Below, piece by piece: positions 25,916 to 33,490 of a DNA stretch of 64,000 nt. The notes under the pieces were generated by a model. That model had not been told where the DNA came from, ran no database searches, and saw nothing but the letters and a program-made list of their open reading frames with translations. Origin of the DNA: Parasphingorhabdus sp. (GTDB taxonomy: Bacteria > Pseudomonadota > Alphaproteobacteria > Sphingomonadales > Sphingomonadaceae); the NCBI GenBank assembly GCA_030373505.1, contig JAUCYS010000015.1:23995-87994 (forward strand), in the 5' to 3' direction. The translations under genes were made by a program, and so were the position numbers. Numbering within the stretch: the first letter of the stretch is position 1; each line of letters opens with the position of its first letter.

Positions 25916-28576
25916 TCAGGGCCTTTCCTTCTTGTGAAACGGGTTTTCGAAGATCCAGCAATGCGCACGCTTGTCGCCGCCGGCGTTGACCGTCTTGGCG
26001 GCAATGAACTTGCGGGATTTGGAACTGCGCAGATGTTTTTTCAGTTCAGTTATATTGATCGGTGTCAGGCCAAGCCCGCGCACCCGCTGATCAAAATGGT
26101 TCAGATTGATCGCAATTTCCTGGGGATTCAGGGATGAGTTTATAGGGTGCGTGGCATTGACTTCCCGGCTGCTGATAAATTCATATGCTTCCCAAAAATC
26201 GGCAACAATCGGATGATCGCTGCGCACCGCGTCCTGGCGATCGCGGGCCATCTGGTCGACAAAGTCATGGGCCATGTTGCGCCAGGCCTGCGAAATATCG
26301 AAAATAGCACCCAGCGCGGTTATCGCCGCGTGCAGCTGAGCATGGTTTTTTATCAGGCGGCCGTTGCGCAATTCGGGAAATTTCTCGAGGCGCTTTTCGT
26401 GGACAGCAAAGGCATCGCGATAGGCCTTGAGATAGTTTTTTTCGCGCAATGTCGCCTGGATGATGAAACCGGATATCGGTTCGACCGGCCAATTTTCTAT
26501 CCGGTTCGCGGCTTCCTTGGTCGCTTCGTTCCAATCCGCCTTGTCAAAGGCGATATGCAATATCCGTTCAAGGATTGCGGGCGAGGCATCGGTGTCGGCA
26601 TTTTGCGAAATGACCAGGGCACCGCGAAACGGTTCTTCCATGGTTTCATTGCCGCCATTTTTGAAGGCGCGTGGCCGAAAGGAACGGCCGTTATAGAGAT
26701 CCTTCAATTCATCGAAGTTGAACCGTCGATTGTGCGGCGTGTCCTGGTCTCGATCGCCCTCAAGCAATACGACTGGCAGATTGGAGACCTTGTTGAAATT
26801 CCGACCGACCGCCGCTGGCGTTGCCTTGGCCGGGTCGAATCCTTCATAGCCATCGCGGCCGCACAGCTTCCACAGAAACTCGATGATGGTTGATTTTCCG
26901 GTACCGGGGATGCCGACGGTTTCGAGAAAGGGTAAGGATTTTTGTTCCTTGCGGATCTGGACGGCAAAATAGCTTTGCACCCAGAAAGCCAGCACCACGA
27001 GACCTTTGGCACCCCATGCCGTCATCAGGTGCGGCAACCATTTCATATCCAGCTGATCCGGGTTCCATTCGATCGAGACCAGCTGTTCGGGCGAGCGCAA
27101 TTTTGCGGCCTGGCTGCCAAAGTCAAAATAATCTTCGCTGTTCAGTTTGAAGACGCGGCCGCCGCGCACCGCATGTTTTGGAAACAGCCAGGCCTTGTGC
27201 CCTGGCGAATAGCCAAAATAGGCAATCGGTTCGACCGACTTCATGTCGCGGGTCTGGTTCTTGATGATCCGGTCGAGGGTGAATGTGCTGCCGGTGAACA
27301 TGCCGGAAAAGGCGAACAGGCGTTTCTTGAAATCGGTGGCACTGGTCATTGCACCGTTGGAAAAACGGCCCTTTACCGTCGGCTGCTTGCCGGGGAAATT
27401 CATCTGCAGAAAATAGTTGGTTTCATCGAGCGCTTCATCGCGTTCGCGGTACAATATCCGGAAGGTGCAATTGGCGATCTCGCGGATCTGCAGCGCCTGT
27501 TTGATGGCGGTTTCGTTGTCCGATCCTTCCTCTTCGGCCTTGGCAATCTGGGTCTTGTTGACGTCGACCCAATATGTGCGGGTCGCATGGGTGATCGAAA
27601 AGCTGAGCCCGCCGAACCGGCTGTAGATCAGGAAGGCCTTTTCGGCGGCGCTTTCGGCGATGGTGATTTTGCCGTTGTAGAGATAATCGTCGATATCGCT
27701 GTCGGTGAGCTTTTCCGACTGCAGCAGATCGTTCCAGTCCTGTTTGCTGCCCTCGCCATCGGAACGGACCTGGGCGGCGGTGGTGCTCCATCCTTCTTTG
27801 CGCGCGCGGATGACATATTGGCGGGTATAGCGGACGCCCGCTGCGCCCACGTCAAAGGCAAAGACCAGTTCCGGGGTGCGGCCGTCGGTCAGCGCATCGC
27901 GAAGCGCCTTCAGCGCATGTTCTGGCCAGACATTGACCGTCATGTTGGATATCGCGATATCTTCGGAGCATGTGTCTTTGGCGCTGGTCCGGAACGCCTG
28001 GTTCAGCGCCATGGCATCAAAAATACCTTCGCAGATCCATATCCGCCGGGCCCGCGCCAGCGTTTCAAATGTGACCGCCGGCGGCAACCACCAATGGCCG
28101 CCCCATGACGAACCAAATTTGAACCGGGCCTTTTTGTCGAAACGCCCGGGCTGATCGATCAGCCGTTCCCACCAGGCATCATTTGGCAGCGCAAAGCGGA
28201 TCGTCGCCGTTGTCTGGCCAGATTTCTTGTCGTGATATTGTTCCTGGCTGTAGCAGCCGCGCAGCCCCTGTATATCGAGGCCCCGCCCGTGCCCCAGATA
28301 AGCGTCGGCGGCGGCATTGGGATCCTGTTCCGACTGTTCAAAGCGGTTCGACCAGCTGTCGAATATTTCGGGAAAGAGCGAGCGGACAGATGCTTCATAG
28401 CCGCAACGGTCGGCGCGGCCGCATTTCAGAACCTTTGGCGTTTCCGCATGGATGAAAAGTTCCTGCTTGCCGCACTCCGGACAACGGCCTTGCTGGTACC
28501 ATTTACCGGTGTCTTTTTTGAATGCAAATTCCTGTTTCAACCGGGATTGCACTTCTTTGATGATTTGTGAATCCAC
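25916..28576 (-). CDS. Primase-helicase (zinc finger, TOPRIM-like, AAA+ domains)
   Basis: An 886-residue replication protein. Residues 32-58 hold four cysteines (CX2C, then two more) as in the CHC2/P4-alpha-type zinc finger. A TOPRIM-like strand (IWICEGIFDAMAL) is near residue 178 with an incomplete second acidic motif (FAFDVGAAG, about 238). A Walker A (GIPGTGKST) is near 555, a Walker B-like VVLLEGD near 603 and a sensor-1 VISQN near 655. It is the only replication initiator candidate. No P2 A-type rolling-circle nuclease is present. The domain plan suggests P4-alpha-like theta replication. Confidence 0.88.
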   Translation of the reverse strand: MDSQIIKEVQSRLKQEFAFKKDTGKWYQQGRCPECGKQELFIHAETPKVLKCGRADRCGYEASVRSLFPEIFDSWSNRFEQSEQDPNAAADAYLGHGRGLDIQGLRGCYSQEQYHDKKSGQTTATIRFALPNDAWWERLIDQPGRFDKKARFKFGSSWGGHWWLPPAVTFETLARARRIWICEGIFDAMALNQAFRTSAKDTCSEDIAISNMTVNVWPEHALKALRDALTDGRTPELVFAFDVGAAGVRYTRQYVIRARKEGWSTTAAQVRSDGEGSKQDWNDLLQSEKLTDSDIDDYLYNGKITIAESAAEKAFLIYSRFGGLSFSITHATRTYWVDVNKTQIAKAEEEGSDNETAIKQALQIREIANCTFRILYRERDEALDETNYFLQMNFPGKQPTVKGRFSNGAMTSATDFKKRLFAFSGMFTGSTFTLDRIIKNQTRDMKSVEPIAYFGYSPGHKAWLFPKHAVRGGRVFKLNSEDYFDFGSQAAKLRSPEQLVSIEWNPDQLDMKWLPHLMTAWGAKGLVVLAFWVQSYFAVQIRKEQKSLPFLETVGIPGTGKSTIIEFLWKLCGRDGYEGFDPAKATPAAVGRNFNKVSNLPVVLLEGDRDQDTPHNRRFNFDELKDLYNGRSFRPRAFKNGGNETMEEPFRGALVISQNADTDASPAILERILHIAFDKADWNEATKEAANRIENWPVEPISGFIIQATLREKNYLKAYRDAFAVHEKRLEKFPELRNGRLIKNHAQLHAAITALGAIFDISQAWRNMAHDFVDQMARDRQDAVRSDHPIVADFWEAYEFISSREVNATHPINSSLNPQEIAINLNHFDQRVRGLGLTPINITELKKHLRSSKSRKFIAAKTVNAGGDKRAHCWIFENPFHKKERP

Positions 28577-28626
28577 AATTACTCCGGATATATTTGTTGC
28601 ATGGGCCGCGACACGTTCGGGCCATG

Positions 28627-28959
28627 TCAGATTTCAAAATGATGCTGTCGATCTTCCGGCTTTGGTGCCGGGAGCGCCGGTTTGGGCACTTCGTACATCG
28701 GCAAATCGAGATCAGGCCGGGGACAGGCGCTGGGCGATATTCCATGGACCAGCGTCAGGGAGGCCTTCCAGCTGAACCCGCAGACGATATTCTGGCAAAG
28801 ATAGTAGATGTCACGATAGGTGGGCGTGATCTGGGCCGAACTGCGGATCCGCGATTTGTGACCGCAATGCGGACAGATCATGTTCGGCAGATTCGGCGAT
28901 GTATTCAATTCGCTCTGGCTGATCTCGCCTTCTGAAACGCTCTTGTCTCCCCCGGCCAT
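28627..28959 (-). CDS. ogr: Ogr/Delta-type zinc-finger activator of late genes
   Basis: A 110-residue protein with the exact Ogr/Delta zinc motif CX2CX22CX4C (CPHC ... CQNIVC, residues 29-60). In P2 and P4 these proteins bind a dyad near -55 of late promoters and recruit RNA polymerase through its alpha subunit. A 26-residue extension precedes the zinc domain; an internal ATG at 28881 would remove it. It lies in the early operon and not at the end of the late region as in P2. The TGTCA-N9-TGACA sites near P/O and J are its likely targets. Confidence 0.9.
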   Translation of the reverse strand: MAGGDKSVSEGEISQSELNTSPNLPNMICPHCGHKSRIRSSAQITPTYRDIYYLCQNIVCGFSWKASLTLVHGISPSACPRPDLDLPMYEVPKPALPAPKPEDRQHHFEI

Positions 28960-28962
28960 TGT

Positions 28963-29442
28963 TCAATCATCCACCAGCTGCTTGAGCGCTTCGACCAGGC
29001 CGGCGGTGACGCGCAAAAGATCGAAACATTCGGTAATCGCGCCGCGCGCCTCGTCGCCGTCAATCGTGCCGTCGGCCAGCGCATCGAGAATATGCTTGCT
29101 GACATCTCCCAATTCCTTGGACATCGCGCCGATATATTTCATCAACTGCAGCGGCTTGGGCTTCTCACCGGGCAGCTGCACCAGGACATAGCCATTCTGG
29201 TTGGCCAGATAGCGGGTGATCAGCGGATGTCCGCCCTGCCCGACGGTGCGCTCTTCAAGCCTGCGCACGTCGCGCAGCGGGATGCTATCGCGATCGTTCG
29301 GGCTTTGATAGCGGGCGATCTGGCTTTTGCTCTTGCCAGTGAAATAGGAGGCGTTTTTCAGGCCGCCGACCTGTTCGACCAGCTTGCGGACCAGCTGCGC
29401 TTCATGCTGTTCCATCGGGGAGAGCGGGGAAATATCACTCAT
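28963..29442 (-). CDS. Phage regulatory CII-like protein
   Basis: A 159-residue protein of the kind often annotated as phage regulatory CII/CP76. It has an HTH-like YFTGKSKSQIARYQ segment (about residues 30-43) and a helical C-terminus (ITECFDLLRVTAGLVEALKQ). The start MSDISPLSP at 29442 is chosen; the upstream extension is shadow sequence of the previous gene. Role in lysis-lysogeny or replication timing is inferred from relatives. Confidence 0.7.
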   Translation of the reverse strand: MSDISPLSPMEQHEAQLVRKLVEQVGGLKNASYFTGKSKSQIARYQSPNDRDSIPLRDVRRLEERTVGQGGHPLITRYLANQNGYVLVQLPGEKPKPLQLMKYIGAMSKELGDVSKHILDALADGTIDGDEARGAITECFDLLRVTAGLVEALKQLVDD

Positions 29443-29623
29443 GGCCCAGAACCCCCACAGCTTTCTTAAGTTCGCGGGCCAACAGATCGACGGCACCGGC
29501 ATGTTGCATGGTCGGTCCTGAAAGATCCGGATAGCGACCGCGATAGGGCCTTGCTGGCCCGGTGGTTTGAGCGGCTTCCCGATTTGCCCAGATGACAAGC
29601 TGTTCTGCACTGACCACGCTCAT
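29435..29623 (-). CDS. Small hypothetical protein (62 aa)
   Basis: A 62-residue frame beginning MSVVSAEQLVIWANREAAQT. It overlaps the upstream gene by 4 bp (ATGA) and the CII-like gene by 8 bp. It has an N-terminal helix and a C-terminal LLARELKKAVGVL helix. No recognised family; support comes from coupling. Confidence 0.5.
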   Translation of the reverse strand: MSVVSAEQLVIWANREAAQTTGPARPYRGRYPDLSGPTMQHAGAVDLLARELKKAVGVLGHE

Positions 29624-30144
29624 GACTGCAGCAACCGGGACAGATATTTGGGATCAAGGCCGGTGAACTGGCCCAGCGCATGCAGAAATTCATCGCGGAT
29701 CATATCGCGCTGTTCCACGGCCACTTCATATTGATCGATCTTGGCCGGATCGACAAAGCATAGTCCGGCGCGGCTGTTCATATAGCCGTTTGCCATTTCG
29801 AGCCTCAGCGCCGCGTGTTTCAGCGCCGGTTTCTGGGCAGAAAGTGAAACCCGCGCCGTCATCGGGGAAGATGGTAATTCGGCGCGGGTTATCAGCGGGT
29901 CATCCAGCTGATCTGTGAAACAGGGAAAGGCGCAAGGAGTTTGGGTCGGCGATGCACAGTTTATGGCACTCATGCAGACGAATTCGGCGGAATATTGATC
30001 GAATTCATCGAATTCGAAGTTCCAGGGCCGAACCGTGCCAAGGGGAAAAAATGCGAAAAATCCCCCTGACACGGCCCCGCCCCGTCGTTTAGTCCCAAAG
30101 TTGCAACCCGAAGGACTAGACGAAAAGGAATGAGATTGGATCAT
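29620..30144 (-). CDS. Hypothetical early protein (up to 174 aa)
   Basis: The frame is coupled to the upstream Cro-like gene by an ATGA junction at 30144. The first 57 residues are compositionally odd (GGFFAFFPLGTV and similar), so a start at 29973 (MSAINCASPTQ) is possible. The C-terminal part (DMIRDEFLHALGQFTGLDPK) is helical. No family recognised. Confidence 0.5.
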   Translation of the reverse strand: MIQSHSFSSSPSGCNFGTKRRGGAVSGGFFAFFPLGTVRPWNFEFDEFDQYSAEFVCMSAINCASPTQTPCAFPCFTDQLDDPLITRAELPSSPMTARVSLSAQKPALKHAALRLEMANGYMNSRAGLCFVDPAKIDQYEVAVEQRDMIRDEFLHALGQFTGLDPKYLSRLLQS

Positions 30145-30425
30145 ATGCCCGCCACCGGGGTGTCCATGTCGACCGCCAGAAAGCGTTCGCGCTGTTCCGG
30201 CGTTGGCGCCAGATCGACCGGATAAATGTCTGGCCGCAATTCATGGCGCGAAATGCCGAACAGCTTTTCAACCGTCAGGACATGTTCAGCTGGCAGCTTT
30301 TTCGATGACTGCAACCATTTCCAGACCGTGGTTTGGGCAACACCAAGTTTCTTGGCAAAATTGCGCTGGGATCGGGCGGCGGTGACCGCGGCCTGAAGGG
30401 CTTTATAGGGCGTTTTCTTTTCCAT
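30141..30425 (-). CDS. Cro/YdaS-like transcriptional regulator
   Basis: A 94-residue helix-turn-helix protein; the HTH is RNFAKKLGVAQTTVWKWLQS (residues 21-40). It is the first gene of the leftward early operon and divergent from the repressor, the classic Cro position. The YdaS-type fold is the closest match. It probably represses the repressor promoter and tunes the early operon. Confidence 0.8.
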   Translation of the reverse strand: MEKKTPYKALQAAVTAARSQRNFAKKLGVAQTTVWKWLQSSKKLPAEHVLTVEKLFGISRHELRPDIYPVDLAPTPEQRERFLAVDMDTPVAGI

Positions 30426-30487
30426 GACAACTAAAGTAATTACTATAGTTATCGGTTGTCAACATCTTTTTATTTCATGTGTTGTCA
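30425..30487. promoter_or_regulatory. Immunity operator/promoter region (GTTGTCA repeats)
   Basis: The gap between the Cro-like and CI genes contains GTTGTCA at 30455-30461 and 30481-30487 and its complement TGACAAC at 30425-30431. On the minus strand TTGACA (30463-30458) overlaps the central copy and could be the -35 of the early promoter, with a TTACTT-like -10 at 30440-30435; transcription would then begin just before the Cro-like ATG. An ACTATAGT palindrome lies inside. The repeats are probable CI/Cro operators. Confidence 0.55.
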
Positions 30488-30511
30488 GTCGCCAAAATGT
30501 AAGGAATTCCG

Positions 30512-31198
30512 ATGGAATTGGGCATACGAATAAAAGCAAGGATGGATCGGAAAGGGCTGAGCCAGCACGAGTTGGCAAGGCGTGTCGGGATTTCCCAAGC
30601 CGCGATTCACAAGCTGATTTCGGGTCAAACTTTGGGTTCATCTCACCTTCACAAGATTGCCCGAGAACTCGATACAACGGTCGATTATCTCACCGGAGAA
30701 ATTGACGATCCGGATATGGGCGCGCTTCGCGACAACAAGCTGAAATATATTGCTGAACCGGATGATCCGAAACTGCTTGCCGTGCCCAATCTGGCCGCGA
30801 TCCCGCAACTGGACATCGCCTATTCAATGGGCGGCGGTGCGATCAATGAATTTGTCGAACCGGTGGGCCAATGGTATTTTACCAAGGATATGTTGCGACC
30901 GTTGATGAAGGGCGGGATAGAACAATTGTTCGTGGTGCGGGCCAGCGGCGACAGTATGATTCCCACCATGATCAACGGCGATCTGTGTATTGTCGATCGG
31001 GCCCAGGACGACATTGATCAACAGGACCGGATCTGGGCCGTGGCCTATGGCGATCTGGGCATGATCAAACGGGTTCGCAAATTGCCCAATGCAGGCTATC
31101 AACTGAATAGCGACAATGCTGCCGTTAGCCCGATCGAAGCCCATGATGGCGAAATGCATGTGATCGGGCGGGTGATCTGGATTGGGCGGGCAATGTGA
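30512..31198 (+). CDS. CI-type phage repressor with S24 (LexA-like) peptidase domain
   Basis: A 228-residue repressor. The N-terminal HTH is GLSQHELARRVGISQAAIHK (residues 15-34). The C-terminal S24 domain has the serine in SGDSMIPT (Ser148) and the lysine in MIKRV (Lys186), the dyad used for RecA-stimulated self-cleavage. This implies SOS induction, unlike P2, whose small C repressor lacks this domain. An AAGGAA ribosome-binding site precedes the ATG. I could not place the cleavage dipeptide with confidence. Confidence 0.92.
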   Translation: MELGIRIKARMDRKGLSQHELARRVGISQAAIHKLISGQTLGSSHLHKIARELDTTVDYLTGEIDDPDMGALRDNKLKYIAEPDDPKLLAVPNLAAIPQLDIAYSMGGGAINEFVEPVGQWYFTKDMLRPLMKGGIEQLFVVRASGDSMIPTMINGDLCIVDRAQDDIDQQDRIWAVAYGDLGMIKRVRKLPNAGYQLNSDNAAVSPIEAHDGEMHVIGRVIWIGRAM

Positions 31199-31205
31199 TC
31201 AGACA

Positions 31206-31211
31206 TATAAT
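31206..31211 (+). promoter_or_regulatory. Consensus -10 box of the cargo lipoprotein gene
   Basis: A perfect TATAAT lies 8 bp after the repressor stop and 39 bp before the lipoprotein start. The best -35 (TTGGGC) is poor and 19 bp away. An own promoter is typical of lysogenic-conversion genes expressed from an otherwise silent prophage. Confidence 0.45.
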
Positions 31212-31250
31212 AAACGGGCGCACTTCAATAACTTAAACAGGGGTTTTACC

Positions 31251-31649
31251 ATGAAGAATATTGCTTTTGCGTTTGCAACTTTTGCACTTGTTTCGGCGTG
31301 CGGTGATCTGCCAGATGAAACGTCAAGCGAACCAGCTGGGCCGCCAATGGAGGTTTCCTCGGTTGATCTTGCGAAGGCCTATGAAGAAAATGAAGTTGCC
31401 GCCAAGGGCGTTTATGATGGCAACACGCTAATTGTTTCCGGTAAAATCCAATCGATCGAACTCGATATGTTTGATGAACCGGTAGTCAGCCTGCCCGGTG
31501 CGAATGAATATTCAAATGTACAGGCCAGTTTCTCTGATGAGTATTCGAAAAAAACAGCTGAGCTGAAAAAAGGACAGGATATCACAGTTTCTTGCACCTC
31601 GATCACCGAAGCGATGGGCACGCCGATGCTCAGCAACTGCAGCTTCTGA
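31251..31649 (+). CDS. Small lipoprotein with OB-fold-like domain (candidate lysogenic-conversion gene)
   Basis: A 132-residue protein with a signal peptide and lipobox LVSAC (Cys17). The mature part resembles the tRNA_anti-like OB-fold family: VDLAKAYEENEVAAKGVYDG, then LIVSGKIQSIELD and a C-terminal TVSC. It is on the strand opposite to the phage operons and has its own TATAAT, so it should be made in the lysogen. A role at the cell surface, for example superinfection exclusion, is inference. The ATG at 31251 follows a GGGG-containing leader; the longer reading is rejected because it hides the signal peptide. Confidence 0.7.
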   Translation: MKNIAFAFATFALVSACGDLPDETSSEPAGPPMEVSSVDLAKAYEENEVAAKGVYDGNTLIVSGKIQSIELDMFDEPVVSLPGANEYSNVQASFSDEYSKKTAELKKGQDITVSCTSITEAMGTPMLSNCSF

Positions 31650-31681
31650 GGTCATTCATGTTCATTTTTGCCGCCTCTAAT

Positions 31682-31735
31682 GATGGCGAAATGCACGTGA
31701 TTGGCCGGGTGATTTGGGTAGGGAGAAGGATGTGA
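31682..31735 (+). pseudogene. Remnant of the 3' end of a second repressor gene
   Basis: These 54 bp repeat the last 54 bp of the repressor gene (31145-31198) with about 80% identity, ending in the same TGA. Both copies encode DGEMHVIGRVIW followed by a V/I-G-R end. The remnant sits downstream of the cargo lipoprotein and overlaps the GTG start of the next gene, so the lipoprotein is bracketed by repressor 3' ends. Confidence 0.8.
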
Positions 31736-32070
31736 GCTATTTTCTGTTTCTGATGTCGCTTGGTTCTGCGGACCAGCTTAAGCAGATTGAAGATTGCAAA
31801 GCGGCTGTTTCCGGCAATCTTGGCGATGCAGCGATAGCTTGTGCAACCACCGGCCAAACAGTCGATTTATGGAATCCCGATGCTTCCCATAGTGACGCCT
31901 GCATCGCCGCATTAAAGGCCGGTGAGATCACGGGGCAGAACGGGCCGAAGCTTGCCGCTGTGTTTCGCGATGGTTTGATTAGAGACTTCAACAAGAAAAT
32001 GGACCTTTGCGAGAATCCTGGACCGAAAGATGAACCGAAAAAGCGAGATATCATCCAATTGTGGGATTGA
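31732..32070 (+). CDS. Hypothetical prophage protein (112 aa)
   Basis: Starts at a GTG that overlaps the TGA of the repressor remnant (GTGA), suggesting it was once translated in coupling with a repressor gene. It begins with a short hydrophobic stretch (SYFLFLMSLGS) and has conserved-looking Cys residues (DCKAAV, IACATT, DACIAAL, DLCENP). It ends 21 bp from the convergent D gene. No family recognised. Confidence 0.6.
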   Translation: MSYFLFLMSLGSADQLKQIEDCKAAVSGNLGDAAIACATTGQTVDLWNPDASHSDACIAALKAGEITGQNGPKLAAVFRDGLIRDFNKKMDLCENPGPKDEPKKRDIIQLWD

Positions 32071-32091
32071 TGGAACGCCGATTTTCCTTCG

Positions 32092-33117
32092 TTAACCCGC
32101 CGCCTCCAATATCAGCCTGGTCTTGAATCCGCCGCTGCCGTCCAGCGTGTGCTGCACTTCATCGACCAGCCATTTCTGATTGCTGATTTCCGCCTTCATG
32201 CCCAGCACGGTGACTTTCTGATCCGGATAGATCTCGGCCATGCCCAGGGCCAGGCTATAATCCATCTGTGCAGCCGACCGCTTTATCCGCTTGTTTTCCG
32301 CTTCCACCGCGCGCCGGGCGTCCTGTTCATTGCCATATATTTTCTTCAGCCGCTTTGGATTCTTGGTGCCGCCGACGGTGACCAGGGTGCGCTTCGCCTT
32401 GTTCTGATCCCGATAATTGGCCTCGACCCCGTCATAATTGCGATTCCGGTCGGCGCGACGGTAGCTGAATGTATCATTGTCGCGCCGGGTCAGGGTGATC
32501 GCCGGGATTGCCTTGCCGGTGGCGGTGGTGCCCTGGCCGATCGGGGCAAAGATCAGCTTGCCATTTTTTACCGTGCCGACCGCGTCATGGCGGCGCGCCA
32601 GATTGCGGACAAACATCATGTCGCTGGTCGCGGCGGTTTCCTGCACCGGGATGATGATGCCGGCAAGCGCGGGATGCACGGCGGCGGTCAGGCCGTGATT
32701 GGCGGCAATTTCGCCGATGATCGCGCCGATGCTTTTTCCGATCCAGCTTTTGTCCCGGCGCTTGCGATATTTTTCGGTCAGGTCGGCCGAGCGGGCAATG
32801 ATGGTGATCTTGTCCGGCGGGCCATCCATGGACACTTCATCGACCTTGTACTTGCCCTTGGCGACCAGCCCGGGCGTTACATCGCCGCCCTGTTTCCACC
32901 CCAATGACAGATGAATGAAGACGCCGGCGCGCGGCAGCTCCATCTTGCCATCGGCATCATGGACGACAATGGTCAGTTCATCGCTTTTTTCGCTGCGCTT
33001 TTCGGTCAGGGATATCGATAGCAGCCGCGGCTGAATCGTGCTGGTCAGATCCTTGCCATCCAGCGTGACCTTCCAGGCGGCGATATTGTTGCGGATCTGC
33101 GAGGCCGGTTCAACCAT
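32092..33117 (-). CDS. D: Phage late control/tail protein D
   Basis: A 341-residue P2 gpD-like protein, the T4 gp27-like baseplate hub that sits at the tail tip. Supporting stretches are SISLTEKRSEKSDELTI, LGWKQGG and KGKYKVDEVSMDGPPDKI. The start at 33117 overlaps the U stop by 8 bp (ATGGTTGA). A longer reading to 33198 would lie wholly within U and is discarded. It is the last gene of the late tail operon, matching its place in P2. Confidence 0.9.
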   Translation of the reverse strand: MVEPASQIRNNIAAWKVTLDGKDLTSTIQPRLLSISLTEKRSEKSDELTIVVHDADGKMELPRAGVFIHLSLGWKQGGDVTPGLVAKGKYKVDEVSMDGPPDKITIIARSADLTEKYRKRRDKSWIGKSIGAIIGEIAANHGLTAAVHPALAGIIIPVQETAATSDMMFVRNLARRHDAVGTVKNGKLIFAPIGQGTTATGKAIPAITLTRRDNDTFSYRRADRNRNYDGVEANYRDQNKAKRTLVTVGGTKNPKRLKKIYGNEQDARRAVEAENKRIKRSAAQMDYSLALGMAEIYPDQKVTVLGMKAEISNQKWLVDEVQHTLDGSGGFKTRLILEAAG

Positions 33118-33490
33118 CCACCCGGCCCAGCGTGATCGTGAAATCATTTTTGCGGGGCACGCCGTTGTCCAGAAAATTGCTTTGCGATTCCGCGACATTG
33201 TTGATCGTGAAATTGCCGATCAATTCCCCGGTGCCCAGGATCAGGGCATGGGCATCGCCGGTATCGGCCATATCGTGCAGCGTGGGCAGCGCAGAGCGCG
33301 ATCCGGCGATTTCGGGAACCAAAGTGCCGGTGATGGTGATCGTGTCCTCCCCAGGGCCCAGAAACTGGTTTGCGGGCCGCGCGCCGAATCGTTCCTGTTT
33401 GCCGTGGCGCCAGCTGGCCGACCGCTCGATCTGGCTGAAGGGCAGGCTGTCCATGCCGAATGCGAAAAGGCCCAGTGCCAATAGCTGCAT
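33110..33490 (-). CDS. U: Tail protein U
   Basis: A 126-residue P2 gpU family protein, which caps or terminates the tail tube. Typical features are the N-terminal LLALGLFAFGMDSLPF, the central RPANQFLGPGEDTITITGT and the C-terminal NFLDNGVPRKNDFTITL. It abuts the tape-measure gene (the stop and start share one base). Confidence 0.9.
   Translation of the reverse strand: MQLLALGLFAFGMDSLPFSQIERSASWRHGKQERFGARPANQFLGPGEDTITITGTLVPEIAGSRSALPTLHDMADTGDAHALILGTGELIGNFTINNVAESQSNFLDNGVPRKNDFTITLGRVDG

Noticed and set aside
26942..28108. 388-codon plus-strand frame opposite the primase-helicase
   Set aside because: Antisense shadow of the zinc-finger/AAA+ coding sequence; composition is not protein-like.
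30141..30425. YdaS-like gene as a toxin of a toxin-antitoxin pair
   Set aside because: Its position divergent from the CI repressor and its HTH fit a Cro role; no YdaT-like partner follows.
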